Source: Polaribacter aquimarinus (GTDB lineage Bacteria; Bacteroidota; Bacteroidia; Flavobacteriales; Flavobacteriaceae). Taken from it: a stretch of 64,000 nt of DNA. This document shows positions 1-8,810 of the stretch, piece after piece; the first letter of the stretch is position 1, and each line of letters opens with the position of its first letter. The stretch spans positions 124,001 to 188,000 of the forward strand of contig NZ_QFFG01000003.1 in the NCBI RefSeq assembly GCF_003129485.1, written 5' to 3'. A program made the translations under genes and the position numbers. The notes beneath the pieces were generated by a model that worked only from the letters and a program-made list of their open reading frames with translations, ran no database searches and was not told the DNA's origin.

Positions 1-571
1 GCTGAGAAATAATGTATAAAGCCACATCTTTTGGTGTAACTCCTAAACCTAATTTACCATTTACGTTAATACGCATCGATTTTGGTTTTGGCTGCATAAT
101 ACACTGTGTAGACAATACCATTTCTACTTCTGATGTACCAATACCAAAGGCAATCGCACCAAAAGCTCCATGCGTTGATGTATGTGAATCTCCACAAACA
201 ATGGTTGCACCTGGTAAGGTAATTCCGTTTTCTGGACCTACTACGTGTACAATTCCGTTGTTTTCATCACCTAAACCCCAGTGAGAAATACCATATTTAG
301 CAGCATTGTTTTCTAATGCATCTAACTGGTTTGCAGACAATGGGTCTGCCACTGGTAAATGTTGATTTATAGTTGGTGTGTTATGATCTGCAGTTGCGAA
401 TGTACGCTCTGGATAAACCACACTGTTTCCTCTACTTTCTAATCCTAAAAAGGCTACAGGACTTGTAACTTCGTGGATAAAATGACGGTCTATAAAAAAC
501 ACATCTGGTCCGTCTTTTACAGAACGTACCACGTGCGAATCCCATACTTTGTCAAATAATGTTTTTGCCAT
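1..571 (-). CDS. leuC: 3-isopropylmalate dehydratase large subunit, 3' part outside window
   Basis: Large subunit of isopropylmalate isomerase, which with LeuD converts 2-isopropylmalate to 3-isopropylmalate in leucine synthesis in the cytoplasm. Only the first 190 residues are present because the gene runs off the left edge, so the region that carries the Fe-S cluster cysteines in this family cannot be checked. The protein starts [13 protein letters not shown], and the aconitase-family stretch [15 protein letters not shown] lies at residues 126-140. The ATG at 571 is preceded by an AAGAAAA tract and a -7 type box 40 bases upstream, so it is probably the first gene of a leu operon that continues outside. 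The family assignment is firm; its length and intactness are unknown. Confidence 0.95.
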   Translation of the reverse strand, partial: MAKTLFDKVWDSHVVRSVKDGPDVFFIDRHFIHEVTSPVAFLGLESRGNSVVYPERTFATADHNTPTINQHLPVADPLSANQLDALENNAAKYGISHWGLGDENNGIVHVVGPENGITLPGATIVCGDSHTSTHGAFGAIAFGIGTSEVEMVLSTQCIMQPKPKSMRINVNGKLGLGVTPKDVALYIISQ

Positions 572-610
572 TTTTCTTGTTATTTATTGATATGATTAGG
601 TATCAGCTAC

Positions 611-618
611 CAAAAGTA
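611..618 (-). promoter_or_regulatory. -7 promoter box of leuC
   Basis: On the minus strand this reads TACTTTTG, matching the Bacteroidota -7 consensus TAnnTTTG. It sits 39 bases before the leuC start, giving a leader of about 35 nt. No clear -33 TTTG is seen at the usual spacing. Confidence 0.5.
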
Positions 619-855
619 ACCTTTATTTGAGTTTTTAGCAGAATTTAAACGTTTTACTTATTGATTTCTAACTGTTAAAATATTAGTTATTTAGCTGAAA
701 AACAACATTTTAAATCATTTGAAAATACGATGTCTATTTATTTTGTAGGATACTATTTTTTGTAAACTCCTTTTGGTGTTTTGACTAAGTTTACAATAAC
801 TAAATATGACTTTTATGATAAGAATTCAACTGATTTAAAAATCACAAGTGTTTAT

Positions 856-1503
856 TTATACAATCTTTAGTAAATCTAACGGATGTTCTAAAATATACTT
901 AGCGCCACTTGCTATTAACTCTTCTTTAGTTCTATAGCCCCAAACAACACCAACAGGATGCATACCTGCGCTTGTAGCGGTTAAAATATCTACATCTGTA
1001 TCTCCTACAAAAATGAATTGCGCTACAGGTAGGTCTAATTTTTTACTGATTTCTAGCGCAACAAAAGGATTTGGTTTTTTTAAAGCCTCTACTTTTAAAC
1101 CTTCCACTACTTCGAAATTCCAATTAGGCAAAACCGCTTTTACCACTTTCTTTGTCAGTTTATCTGCCTTGTTAGAAAACACCGCTAGTTTTATATTACG
1201 CGCAGTTAACTCATCTAACAAATCGCCAATACCGGCATACATTTTTGTTTTAATTGTACAATTTTCGCGATAGACTGCCAACATTTCTGTAAAACAACGG
1301 TTTATCCATTCTTCATTTTGAACCGCTTTAGGCAATGCTTTCACCACCAAATCTCTAACACCATGCCCTATAAAACTTTGGCAAACCGCAACACTATGTG
1401 TAGGAAAGTTGTGTTTTTGTAACACCGCATTCATTGCATTGGTAATATCTTCTAAAGAATTTACAAGTGTACCATCCAAATCAAAAATTACTCCTTTAAA
1501 CAT
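856..1503 (-). CDS. HAD-superfamily hydrolase, phosphoglycolate phosphatase-like
   Basis: A 215-residue cytoplasmic haloacid-dehalogenase-type phosphatase. Motif I is FDLDGTLVNS with the catalytic Asp pair at D8 and D10, motif II is the Ser in AVFSNK (S110), motif III is a Lys in LKKPNP (about K143), and motif IV is FVGDTDVD (D168, D172). The helical cap between motifs I and II and the overall length fit the Gph/PGP subgroup, whose members hydrolyse 2-phosphoglycolate, but other small phosphate esters are possible. I chose the ATG at 1503 instead of the in-frame ATG at 1521, because a TAAATTTG -7 box at 1524-1531 would place the transcript start at about 1517-1520. It stands alone, with non-coding DNA on both sides. 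Confidence 0.85.
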   Translation of the reverse strand: MFKGVIFDLDGTLVNSLEDITNAMNAVLQKHNFPTHSVAVCQSFIGHGVRDLVVKALPKAVQNEEWINRCFTEMLAVYRENCTIKTKMYAGIGDLLDELTARNIKLAVFSNKADKLTKKVVKAVLPNWNFEVVEGLKVEALKKPNPFVALEISKKLDLPVAQFIFVGDTDVDILTATSAGMHPVGVVWGYRTKEELIASGAKYILEHPLDLLKIV

Positions 1504-1523
1504 TCTTTTATTTTTATGCATTG

Positions 1524-1531
1524 CAAATTTA
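1524..1531 (-). promoter_or_regulatory. -7 promoter box of the HAD phosphatase gene
   Basis: Reads TAAATTTG on the minus strand, matching TAnnTTTG. It lies 2 bases before an in-frame ATG at 1521 and 20 bases before the ATG at 1503, which favours the latter as the start. Confidence 0.5.
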
Positions 1532-2030
1532 TCAATTATTAACGCATTGGGTTATGGAACTTTTATAAATTTTATAGCATAACACTTCCTTTTTATTTGA
1601 ATACACCTTTTACAGCAATTGGGTTTAAACTTAAAGTATTGGTTTGTAAACTTTTTAATTAATAAATTAACCATTGCATTGTGTAAAATGGATTTTTTAT
1701 TTGTAAAATCTGGTGAAAAGAATAAAACGATTTATCAAATAATTTAATTAGAATGTCATTCTGAGCTTGTTAAAGAATCGAAATTTAAAATCTCTCTTCT
1801 TCTTCCATTAATATCATACTATTAAAAAAGCAATAAGTTAAATAAACACATATAAAAAACATAAAGCACTGTAAAACATAACTTTAAAAGTTTTAGGTAG
1901 TGAAAATTATATCTTTTTTCTAAATTAGATATGTTTAAAAAATTACAAAATATTATTAAATATTTTAACAAAAAAACAAGTATAAATACCTGTTTTTAAT
2001 TTATTTATAAATTTTTAACAAAAAAATAAC
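1532..2030. other. AT-rich intergenic stretch with one repeat fragment
   Basis: No open frame, RNA gene or clear hairpin terminator is visible here. Bases 1755-1780 (GTCATTCTGAGC...AAAGAATCG) look like a fragment of the GTCATT-type interspersed repeats common between flavobacterial genes; related pieces occur at 8628-8710 and 8950-8970. The rest is simple AT-rich sequence. Confidence 0.5.
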
Positions 2031-2038
2031 TATATTTG
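2031..2038 (+). promoter_or_regulatory. -7 promoter box of the secreted protein pair, with a long leader
   Basis: Reads TATATTTG, an exact TAnnTTTG match. The next start codon is at 2246, so the predicted leader is about 200 nt and is rich in short C-runs (ATCCCTAT near 2075, ACCCCTC near 2125). No other promoter-like box is seen nearer the gene. Confidence 0.5.
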
Positions 2039-2245
2039 TAATAAGACAAATTATTTATTTCTAACTTAAGAAATCCCTATATTCTTATTAATCCTCCAAA
2101 TTATGAATATACACTTCTACTGACCCCTCTAATTTTAACTTCAAAAATTTTATTGATCACTAAATTAATTACTAACTTTTTAAAATAAATTTTAAAAAGA
2201 ATATTGGTATTTACCTAAACTTTTAACAACTAAACCCAAATTATT

Positions 2246-2665
2246 ATGAACAAAAAATATTTTTTAAAAAATGCTTTTTTTATGCTAGCATTGTTTTTTT
2301 CAATTTCAATTTCTGCTCAAACAGGACCAGAAATTTTAAAAGATTGGTCTGCTTTAGAAGAAGCTGATTTTCATTTCGATGTTTCTTATAGTATAGTAAA
2401 ATGTAATCCAAATTCTAATGCTATTATTTTAATAAATGCATTTAATGAAGACGGAACTCACCCGAAAGTAGGTTTTACTTTGAATTTTTCTGATAATAAA
2501 GGAAATAAAGCTCAAGTTATTGTAGCTCCTTTTGCTACAAAACTTGGAGATATGATGATTGCAAGTTGTGATTCTGATCTATATAAAAATTTAAAATTTG
2601 AATTCCCTAATAATATAGATCTATCGACAATGAAAATTAACATTACTTATCAAACAGGAATATGA
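2246..2665 (+). CDS. Small secreted protein of unknown function
   Basis: A 139-residue protein I do not recognise. It has a clear signal peptide (Lys-rich start, hydrophobic run to about residue 22, then SISAQT), so it is exported across the inner membrane. There is no lipobox and no T9SS tail. Two cysteines remain in the mature part (in VKCNP and ASCDS), which could form a disulfide. Its last codons overlap the next gene by 4 bp (ATGA), so the two are almost certainly translated as a coupled pair, and it may be a partner or chaperone of the giant surface protein that follows. That role is inference from position only. Confidence 0.75.
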   Translation: MNKKYFLKNAFFMLALFFSISISAQTGPEILKDWSALEEADFHFDVSYSIVKCNPNSNAIILINAFNEDGTHPKVGFTLNFSDNKGNKAQVIVAPFATKLGDMMIASCDSDLYKNLKFEFPNNIDLSTMKINITYQTGI

Positions 2666-5600
2666 AAAAAATTATATCAATACTAATAATAGTTTTCTGC
2701 TTGGGAGTAAGTAGTAAATCTTATGCACAATGTAATGACAGACCAATAATTAATGATTTTTCACCTAAAACAGGTTTTATTGGAAGTACAGTAACTATAA
2801 CAGGAGCCAATTTTAATGCTACACCTGGAAATAATCAGGTTTTCTTTGGAGCAACTCAAGCTACCGTTGTTTCTTCTTCTTTTGGTACTTTAGAAGTTAG
2901 AGTACCTGAAGGAAGTACAACTTCATTAATTAGTGTTAAGAATCACTGTAACTTAACAGCATATTCTAAAACACATTTTAATGGTATTTTTTGCCCTACA
3001 CCCTTAACAAATACATCTTATCAAAATGTTTCACAAGAATTAACAGGTATTTATGGTGCTTATAATATGCTTTCTCAAGATATGGATAATGACGGTAAAC
3101 CTGAAGTTATTTCAGCTAGAAATGGTGGTGGGATTACAATAGCTATTAACAATAGCACACCTGGTAACATTAATTTTTCAAGATATAATAATGGGTCAAC
3201 AGGTGGTGCAGCACAATCTATAGCGGCTGCAGATTTTGATGGTGATGGCTTAAAAGATATTGTTACTAATAGAGCTATTATGAGAAATACCAGCACTGGT
3301 GTTGGAAATTTTGGACTTCAATATGTAACTAATTCAAGAAGCGTATCTAATTATCAAGTAGGTGCAGGAGATTTTAATAATGATGGAAAAATAGATATTA
3401 TTGGTGAATATGGTAACTGGATTTGGGTAGCTTTTAACATCAGTACAGGACCTGGAAATTTTAATTTTACAACTAGACAGCAAGTTCAATATGTTGGAAC
3501 AAGATGTACTGGTATTCAGGTTGCAGATGTAGATGGTGATGGCAAAACAGATTTCTTAGCTTCTCAGGGAGGAGGTAATAGAGCTGTGTCTATTAGAAAC
3601 ACTACAGTAGATGGAAGTTTTACTGCAAGTTTTGAAAGCCCTGAATATTGGAGCTCTAGAGGCCTATTTCCTTACAGAGCTATGATTGCTGATTTTGATA
3701 AAGATGGTAAAATTGATTTCACGTCATGTAATTATAATGGAGCAACAAATACTGCAATTTGGAGAAATACTTCTACTGTTGGAAATATTTCTTTCGCAAC
3801 AAGTGTAAACATTACTTCTCCAAGAAACAACTATAGAATAGGTGTTGGTGATGTTGATGGAGATGGATATCCTGATATTGTTACAAAATCTTTAGGGGTT
3901 AATGTCTTCTCTGTATATAGAAATACGTCTTCAGGAGCTGGAAATGTTAGTTTTGCTCCTAGGTTTGATTACACTTCTTCAAGTAGAGCTGAAGTTTCTG
4001 GTATTGTTATTGGAGATTTAGATGGAGACTTTGTTCCAGATATAGCAACTTCAGGTATTAGCAGTAACACGATTAGATTCCATAGAAATACTGGGGCTCA
4101 AAATGATGTTACACCACCAACTGTTTCATGTAAAAATATAACTGTCGCATTAAGTCCTAATGGTACAGTAAGTATTACCTCAGATATGATAGATAATGGT
4201 TCTGGGGATGCTTGTGGAATTGATAGATTCGAGTTGTCTCAATCAAACTTTACTTGTGCAGATATTGGGTCAAATCAAGTTACATTAACAGCCTACGATG
4301 GTGCCGGAAATAGTGCATCTTGTACTGCAACAGTAAATGTACAACCTGCTGCAATTATTGTAGCTGGTCAAAGTACTGTTTGTCAAGGTGAAACTGTAAC
4401 AATGAACGCAAATGATGGAGATAGTTATCAATGGAAAAAAGATGGAGTAAACATTGTTGGTGCTACTTTACAAACCTATGTTGCTAATACTTCAGGTGGT
4501 TATACTGTTGAGGTAACAAATGCTGGAGGATGTTCTGGGGAGTCTTTAGTAACTCCTGTTGTTGTAAATGATAATCCTACTGTAGATATTTCTCCTAAAG
4601 GAAATGCATTTTTATGTCCACCAAACGGAACAACAACATTAACAGCATCTCAATCTTCTATTTATCAATGGATGAAAGATGGTGTTGATATTCCAAATGC
4701 AACTCAACAATCTTATATAGCAAGTACTGTTGGAAGTTATAGTGTAAGAGTTATCGATTTATTTGGTTGTTCTGCAGTTTCTGAACCAACTATAATTACT
4801 GCTAACCCTGCAGAAATTGATGTTAATGGTAATGGTGATTTCGGCAATGTATTTCCAAATCAAGATTACACACAGACTATAACTATTAGTAATTCTGGTT
4901 CTGGAGATTTAGACATAACAAACCTAGCTGTAAGTGGTCCAGATTCAAATTCATTTACATTAGCCGGTTTTTCTTCTCCAGGTGTAATTCCGGTAGGAGG
5001 AACAACTACTGTAGATGTAATTTTTAATGCACCAGATATTACAACTTATTCTGCTTTTTTAAGTTTTAACTCAAATGATTGTGATGAAGATTTTATATCA
5101 TTGCCATTAACAGCTGAAATAACTTGTGTAGCAGCAGATTTTACAAACTTCCCAACAACAATGAATGTAAATACAGATTTGGATGTATGTGGAACGCTAG
5201 TAAATTATAATATTGAAACTGTTGGTAATCCAACATCCATCTTAACATACTCTTTAAGTGGTGCAACTTCAGGTACAGGACAAGGTTCTGGATCTGGAAC
5301 TCTTTTTAATGTTGGAACAACAACTGTTACTTTAAATGTAGAAAACCCTTGCGGTAATGTAACTCAAAGTTTTGATATAGTTGTTACAGATAATCAACCC
5401 CCTAATGTTGTTACACAAAACATTCCAGTTGAATTAGATACTAACGGTAATGCAATAATTACCCCAGAAATGATTGATAACAACTCAACTGATGCTTGTG
5501 GTATTGCTTCTTATTCATTGAATTTAGATACATTTAGTTGTTCAAATGTAGGGCCAAATGAGGTAATTTTAACAGTTACTGACAATAACGGAAACTCTGC

Positions 5601-6645
5601 ATCTTCAAATGCAATAGTAACGGTAAGTGATATTACTCCTCCAACAGCAATTACTCAAAGTTATTCAATTGACTTAGCAAATGGAGTTGCAAATATTACT
5701 CCAAATGATATTGATGGTGGTACTTTTGATAATTGTGATTTTACACTTTCTATAGATAAAGATAATTTTACTTGTGATGATATTGGTGATCATTTAGTTA
5801 CATTAACTGCGACAGATGCTTCAGGAAACACGGCATCAAGTTCTGCAACTGTTACTGTTGTTGGAGACATACCAACCATAAGTATAGACGATTTTTATAC
5901 AGTTAATAATCAAAAAGTAAATACCATTTTCTTAGGATATGGACCGCAAAATTTAAATTTATCAACTGTAACTTCTGGCGGAAGTGGTTTTACTTACGAG
6001 TGGACATCTTCTACAGGTGAGTCAGTTTCTAATGTAGCTAATCCTAATATTAGTCCTATAACAAGTACTACCTACAATGTAACAGTTACTAATTCTAATG
6101 GTTGTATAGCTTCAACATCAATTTATGTTTGTGTTATTGATGCTAGAGCTTATGATAAAAAGGGTAGATATAAAGGTAAAGTTGTAGTTTGTCACCACAC
6201 AAGTGGTAAAAAAGGAACAAAACATGTTACTATAAATATAAGCCAAAGTGCAGTGGCATCGCATCTAAAACATGGCTTAGGCACTGGGCATGCAGATTCC
6301 TTAGGTGGTTGTAGTGCAACTTGTATTACTACTATTGGGCAGAAAAGTAAATCTAAACAAAGTAATTTTAACTTTGCTTCTATAGAGGATAATCTAAGAA
6401 TTTATCCTAACCCTTCAAATGGTATATTTGATATTAAATTAACAGTAATAAATTTACAAACAAATATTTTGCTTTTTGATTCAGTTGGAAAATTAATTGA
6501 AAGTAAATCAATTTCAAAAGAAAATAGTTCAGAAAATATTATTACTGTTGGTAATAACAATTTAGCTTCGGGTATTTATCTTTTAAGAGTTATCAATAAA
6601 AATGAAACTATTACTAAGAAATTAATAATTGAAAAAAGTAATTAA
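2662..6645 (+). CDS. Giant secreted multidomain surface protein with FG-GAP-type repeats and T9SS sorting tail
   Basis: A 1327-residue exported protein. In order: signal peptide (to about residue 22), an IPT/TIG-like Ig domain (about 27-95), seven Asp-rich VCBS/FG-GAP-type repeats of form D-x-D-x-D-G (DMDNDGKPE, DFDGDGLKD, DFNNDGKID, DVDGDGKTD, DFDKDGKID, DVDGDGYPD, DLDGDFVPD; about 140-475) that probably bind calcium and build a propeller, HYR-like repeats, two Ig-like repeats with QWxKDGV, a choice-of-anchor-type beta domain (about 715-810), two more HYR-like repeats, a PKD-like unit, a Cys/His-rich segment from C1177, and a C-terminal type A sorting domain beginning RIYPNPSNG (about 1244) and ending with KKLIIEKSN. 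T9SS substrates of this kind are secreted or anchored at the cell surface; adhesion or polymer binding is likely, but no ligand can be named. Confidence 0.85.
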   Translation: MKKIISILIIVFCLGVSSKSYAQCNDRPIINDFSPKTGFIGSTVTITGANFNATPGNNQVFFGATQATVVSSSFGTLEVRVPEGSTTSLISVKNHCNLTAYSKTHFNGIFCPTPLTNTSYQNVSQELTGIYGAYNMLSQDMDNDGKPEVISARNGGGITIAINNSTPGNINFSRYNNGSTGGAAQSIAAADFDGDGLKDIVTNRAIMRNTSTGVGNFGLQYVTNSRSVSNYQVGAGDFNNDGKIDIIGEYGNWIWVAFNISTGPGNFNFTTRQQVQYVGTRCTGIQVADVDGDGKTDFLASQGGGNRAVSIRNTTVDGSFTASFESPEYWSSRGLFPYRAMIADFDKDGKIDFTSCNYNGATNTAIWRNTSTVGNISFATSVNITSPRNNYRIGVGDVDGDGYPDIVTKSLGVNVFSVYRNTSSGAGNVSFAPRFDYTSSSRAEVSGIVIGDLDGDFVPDIATSGISSNTIRFHRNTGAQNDVTPPTVSCKNITVALSPNGTVSITSDMIDNGSGDACGIDRFELSQSNFTCADIGSNQVTLTAYDGAGNSASCTATVNVQPAAIIVAGQSTVCQGETVTMNANDGDSYQWKKDGVNIVGATLQTYVANTSGGYTVEVTNAGGCSGESLVTPVVVNDNPTVDISPKGNAFLCPPNGTTTLTASQSSIYQWMKDGVDIPNATQQSYIASTVGSYSVRVIDLFGCSAVSEPTIITANPAEIDVNGNGDFGNVFPNQDYTQTITISNSGSGDLDITNLAVSGPDSNSFTLAGFSSPGVIPVGGTTTVDVIFNAPDITTYSAFLSFNSNDCDEDFISLPLTAEITCVAADFTNFPTTMNVNTDLDVCGTLVNYNIETVGNPTSILTYSLSGATSGTGQGSGSGTLFNVGTTTVTLNVENPCGNVTQSFDIVVTDNQPPNVVTQNIPVELDTNGNAIITPEMIDNNSTDACGIASYSLNLDTFSCSNVGPNEVILTVTDNNGNSASSNAIVTVSDITPPTAITQSYSIDLANGVANITPNDIDGGTFDNCDFTLSIDKDNFTCDDIGDHLVTLTATDASGNTASSSATVTVVGDIPTISIDDFYTVNNQKVNTIFLGYGPQNLNLSTVTSGGSGFTYEWTSSTGESVSNVANPNISPITSTTYNVTVTNSNGCIASTSIYVCVIDARAYDKKGRYKGKVVVCHHTSGKKGTKHVTINISQSAVASHLKHGLGTGHADSLGGCSATCITTIGQKSKSKQSNFNFASIEDNLRIYPNPSNGIFDIKLTVINLQTNILLFDSVGKLIESKSISKENSSENIITVGNNNLASGIYLLRVINKNETITKKLIIEKSN

Positions 6646-6665
6646 TTATTAAGTAATTCATTATC

Positions 6666-6705
6666 AAATACAGGTTAAGATTGTTCTTAACCTGTATTTT
6701 TTTTT
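6666..6705 (+). terminator. Rho-independent terminator after the giant surface protein
   Basis: Perfect 15-bp stem (6666-6680 with 6685-6699, core ACAGGTTAAGA) with a TTGT loop, followed by an unbroken T-run. It closes the two-gene secreted-protein operon. Confidence 0.9.
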
Positions 6706-6727
6706 TAATTAATTCCCATTAAATTCA

Positions 6728-6735
6728 TACATTTG
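6728..6735 (+). promoter_or_regulatory. -7 promoter box of the PLP enzyme gene
   Basis: Reads TACATTTG, an exact TAnnTTTG match, 58 bases before the ATG at 6794 and just downstream of a strong terminator, so the PLP gene has its own promoter. Confidence 0.5.
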
Positions 6736-6793
6736 TATATCTGTAAAAAAATGAATTAATGTATCTTTATAACCTACTAAAAGAGGTACATAC

Positions 6794-8623
6794 ATGCAGC
6801 ATTTTATCACAAAAGTATTGGCAAATATGCCAAAAGATTGGTTACAATTAACCACACACAGACTTGATATTTATGAAGAAAAATTGGCTAAAAGTCAGTT
6901 TTTAGAGGAGTTTACCCAATTATATAACAACAATAATACTAAAGCAACTGCTTTACAAAACTTACCTACTGCATACGATTATATTCGTCTAGGACATCCT
7001 TTGTCTTGTGTTTTAGAATGGGTTGTTGCCAATACGGATCAATTACACCCTGAAAATATCATTAGTTTTGATTCAGAGACTATGCCGGTTTTAGCTGTTT
7101 TAAGAAAAAATGGTTTAGATAATAAAAAAACACGAATTTTATATACAGATCAACTACCAACTTCTTTTGATGCCGCTATCTTAAAAGAAGTGTATGGTTA
7201 TCAATTCGAATTGCAAAAAGTAGCTCAAGGTGCAAAAGTTTCATCATTTGATGGAGGCACTATTTTCATTCAAGAAAAAGAAAGCATTACGAGTTTTAAC
7301 ATCGTTGCAAATGTTGACTTTTTTGTAAATATTCACCCAAATTTAGGCAGTATTGTTTTAGTAAATGGCAAACAAAATGATGCTTATATTTCCGAAATTC
7401 AGCATGTAAGAAGAAGAGAAACAGTAGCCATGACTCCAGAAAATTGTTTGACTGCCTTACAAATGTATGCGAAAAATACTGATTTTGTTGCTGCAAAATA
7501 CAATACGAGTGAAAACAAAAACAGCGTTTTAGAATCGATAAAAGAAATTACTGATACCACTGCAAAACCGTTGGTAGCTTCAAGCGGATTGTCTATGCAA
7601 TATGCAATTATGATGGGATTGGTAGATGCAGCAAACGAAAATTACAGAGGAAAAGACATTAAATTTATTGTTCCGCCAAATTGTTATGGAGGTACCAATG
7701 ACCAAGCAAGACGTGTTGCTGCAGCCATTAAAAATGTGGAAGTGGTAGATTTACCTGTTGATGGTGATCATGACATGGTACAAAGTTTAGAAACCGTTTT
7801 AACCAAAGTTGCTGAACAAGACGGTGTACCTTATATCATTGCAGAAATACCAACAAACCCAAGAGTTGAAGTGCCGAATTTACAAGATTTAAAAGCGGTT
7901 TTAAGTAAAAAACGTGTCACTGCAAATGGTACAGCTGCCATTGATTCAGTATTTATTTTAGACCAAACATTTTGTCCGAATGTTCACTTTTTAGGAGAAA
8001 ATGCCATTTTATCTTCAGTTAGGGCAATTTCTTATGCAAGTGGATCTAAATTCCCTAGTGGAGGAAAATGTACTGCTGGGTATTGTGTGGTCAATAAAAA
8101 AGCTGAAGCCTTATTAGAGAAAATAGAAAGCCATTTAATGCTTTGCGATAATGAAGCGACTCCGCTGCAATATGAAATTTTAGCAGCACAATTGCCTTCT
8201 ATGAATCAAAGAATTGAAGACGCTTATAAAAACACCTTAGCGTTTGTGAATTTTATTCAAGCCAATTTACCTGAGGCGAAAATAAATTTTGTTTCTGAGG
8301 AATTGGCGGCACAAGGTTTTACACCTTCCGTTTTTTCTTTGGATTTGCCAACAAAAGGAGACACAGCCGCAGAAAAAGAAGCCTACAAACGTGAGTTGAA
8401 TTTGAAACTCATCAATTTAATGATTTCAGAAATTCCTGATGAAAGCAAATTTTGTGTCAGTTATGGACAATTAAAAGGATGTTATTGGACAATTCCTGCA
8501 ACTTCAACCCAAGGAACCACCAAAGAAGGTGATAAAGATTATATTGTACGCACATCCTTATCGCCAAATTTAGATTTAGCATTGCATAAAAAAGTGTTTT
8601 TAGACTTTGTAAAAAGTATTTAA
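6794..8623 (+). CDS. Cys/Met-metabolism-type PLP-dependent enzyme with long N-terminal extension
   Basis: A 609-residue cytoplasmic enzyme whose middle and C-terminal parts resemble the cystathionine gamma-synthase/lyase family of fold-type I PLP enzymes. The PLP lysine is likely K419 in ASGSKFPSGGKC, in place of the family's S-x-TKY. The Asp of FILDQTF some 30 residues earlier fits the pyridine-nitrogen-binding residue. Usual family members are about 380-400 residues; here roughly the first 200 residues are extra and of unknown role. It could act in trans-sulfuration or on methionine or homoserine derivatives, but the altered active-site loop makes the substrate uncertain. It is transcribed alone, between a terminator and a repeat-rich gap. 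Confidence 0.75.
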   Translation: MQHFITKVLANMPKDWLQLTTHRLDIYEEKLAKSQFLEEFTQLYNNNNTKATALQNLPTAYDYIRLGHPLSCVLEWVVANTDQLHPENIISFDSETMPVLAVLRKNGLDNKKTRILYTDQLPTSFDAAILKEVYGYQFELQKVAQGAKVSSFDGGTIFIQEKESITSFNIVANVDFFVNIHPNLGSIVLVNGKQNDAYISEIQHVRRRETVAMTPENCLTALQMYAKNTDFVAAKYNTSENKNSVLESIKEITDTTAKPLVASSGLSMQYAIMMGLVDAANENYRGKDIKFIVPPNCYGGTNDQARRVAAAIKNVEVVDLPVDGDHDMVQSLETVLTKVAEQDGVPYIIAEIPTNPRVEVPNLQDLKAVLSKKRVTANGTAAIDSVFILDQTFCPNVHFLGENAILSSVRAISYASGSKFPSGGKCTAGYCVVNKKAEALLEKIESHLMLCDNEATPLQYEILAAQLPSMNQRIEDAYKNTLAFVNFIQANLPEAKINFVSEELAAQGFTPSVFSLDLPTKGDTAAEKEAYKRELNLKLINLMISEIPDESKFCVSYGQLKGCYWTIPATSTQGTTKEGDKDYIVRTSLSPNLDLALHKKVFLDFVKSI

Positions 8624-8627
8624 TCTC

Positions 8628-8710
8628 TGTCATTTCGAGCAGAATGAAATGAAGTCGAGAAATCTTTAAGTGTTATTCTTTTTGATTTTTTCCAAAAGGT
8701 TGAAATGACA
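8628..8710. repeat. Palindromic interspersed repeat with TGTCATTTC ends
   Basis: The ends are perfect 9-bp inverted repeats, TGTCATTTC at 8628-8636 and GAAATGACA at 8702-8710, with the internal motif CGAGCAGAATGAAATGAAGTCGAG. It starts 5 bases after the PLP gene's stop. It resembles the GTCATT/AATGAC intergenic repeats of flavobacteria. It could act as a weak terminator, but there is no clean T-run. Confidence 0.6.
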
Positions 8711-8810
8711 TAGAAATAAAGTTTTAGTTTTAGAGATTCCTCAATCGTTCATTCTTCTCTCATTTCGGAATGACCATGTTTCTTTTTAAATTCTGAAAAT
8801 TGGCAAACAA

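Noticed and set aside
12-284. 90-residue plus-strand frame at the left edge
   Set aside because: It is antisense to leuC, whose minus-strand product shows the conserved [13 protein letters not shown] region.
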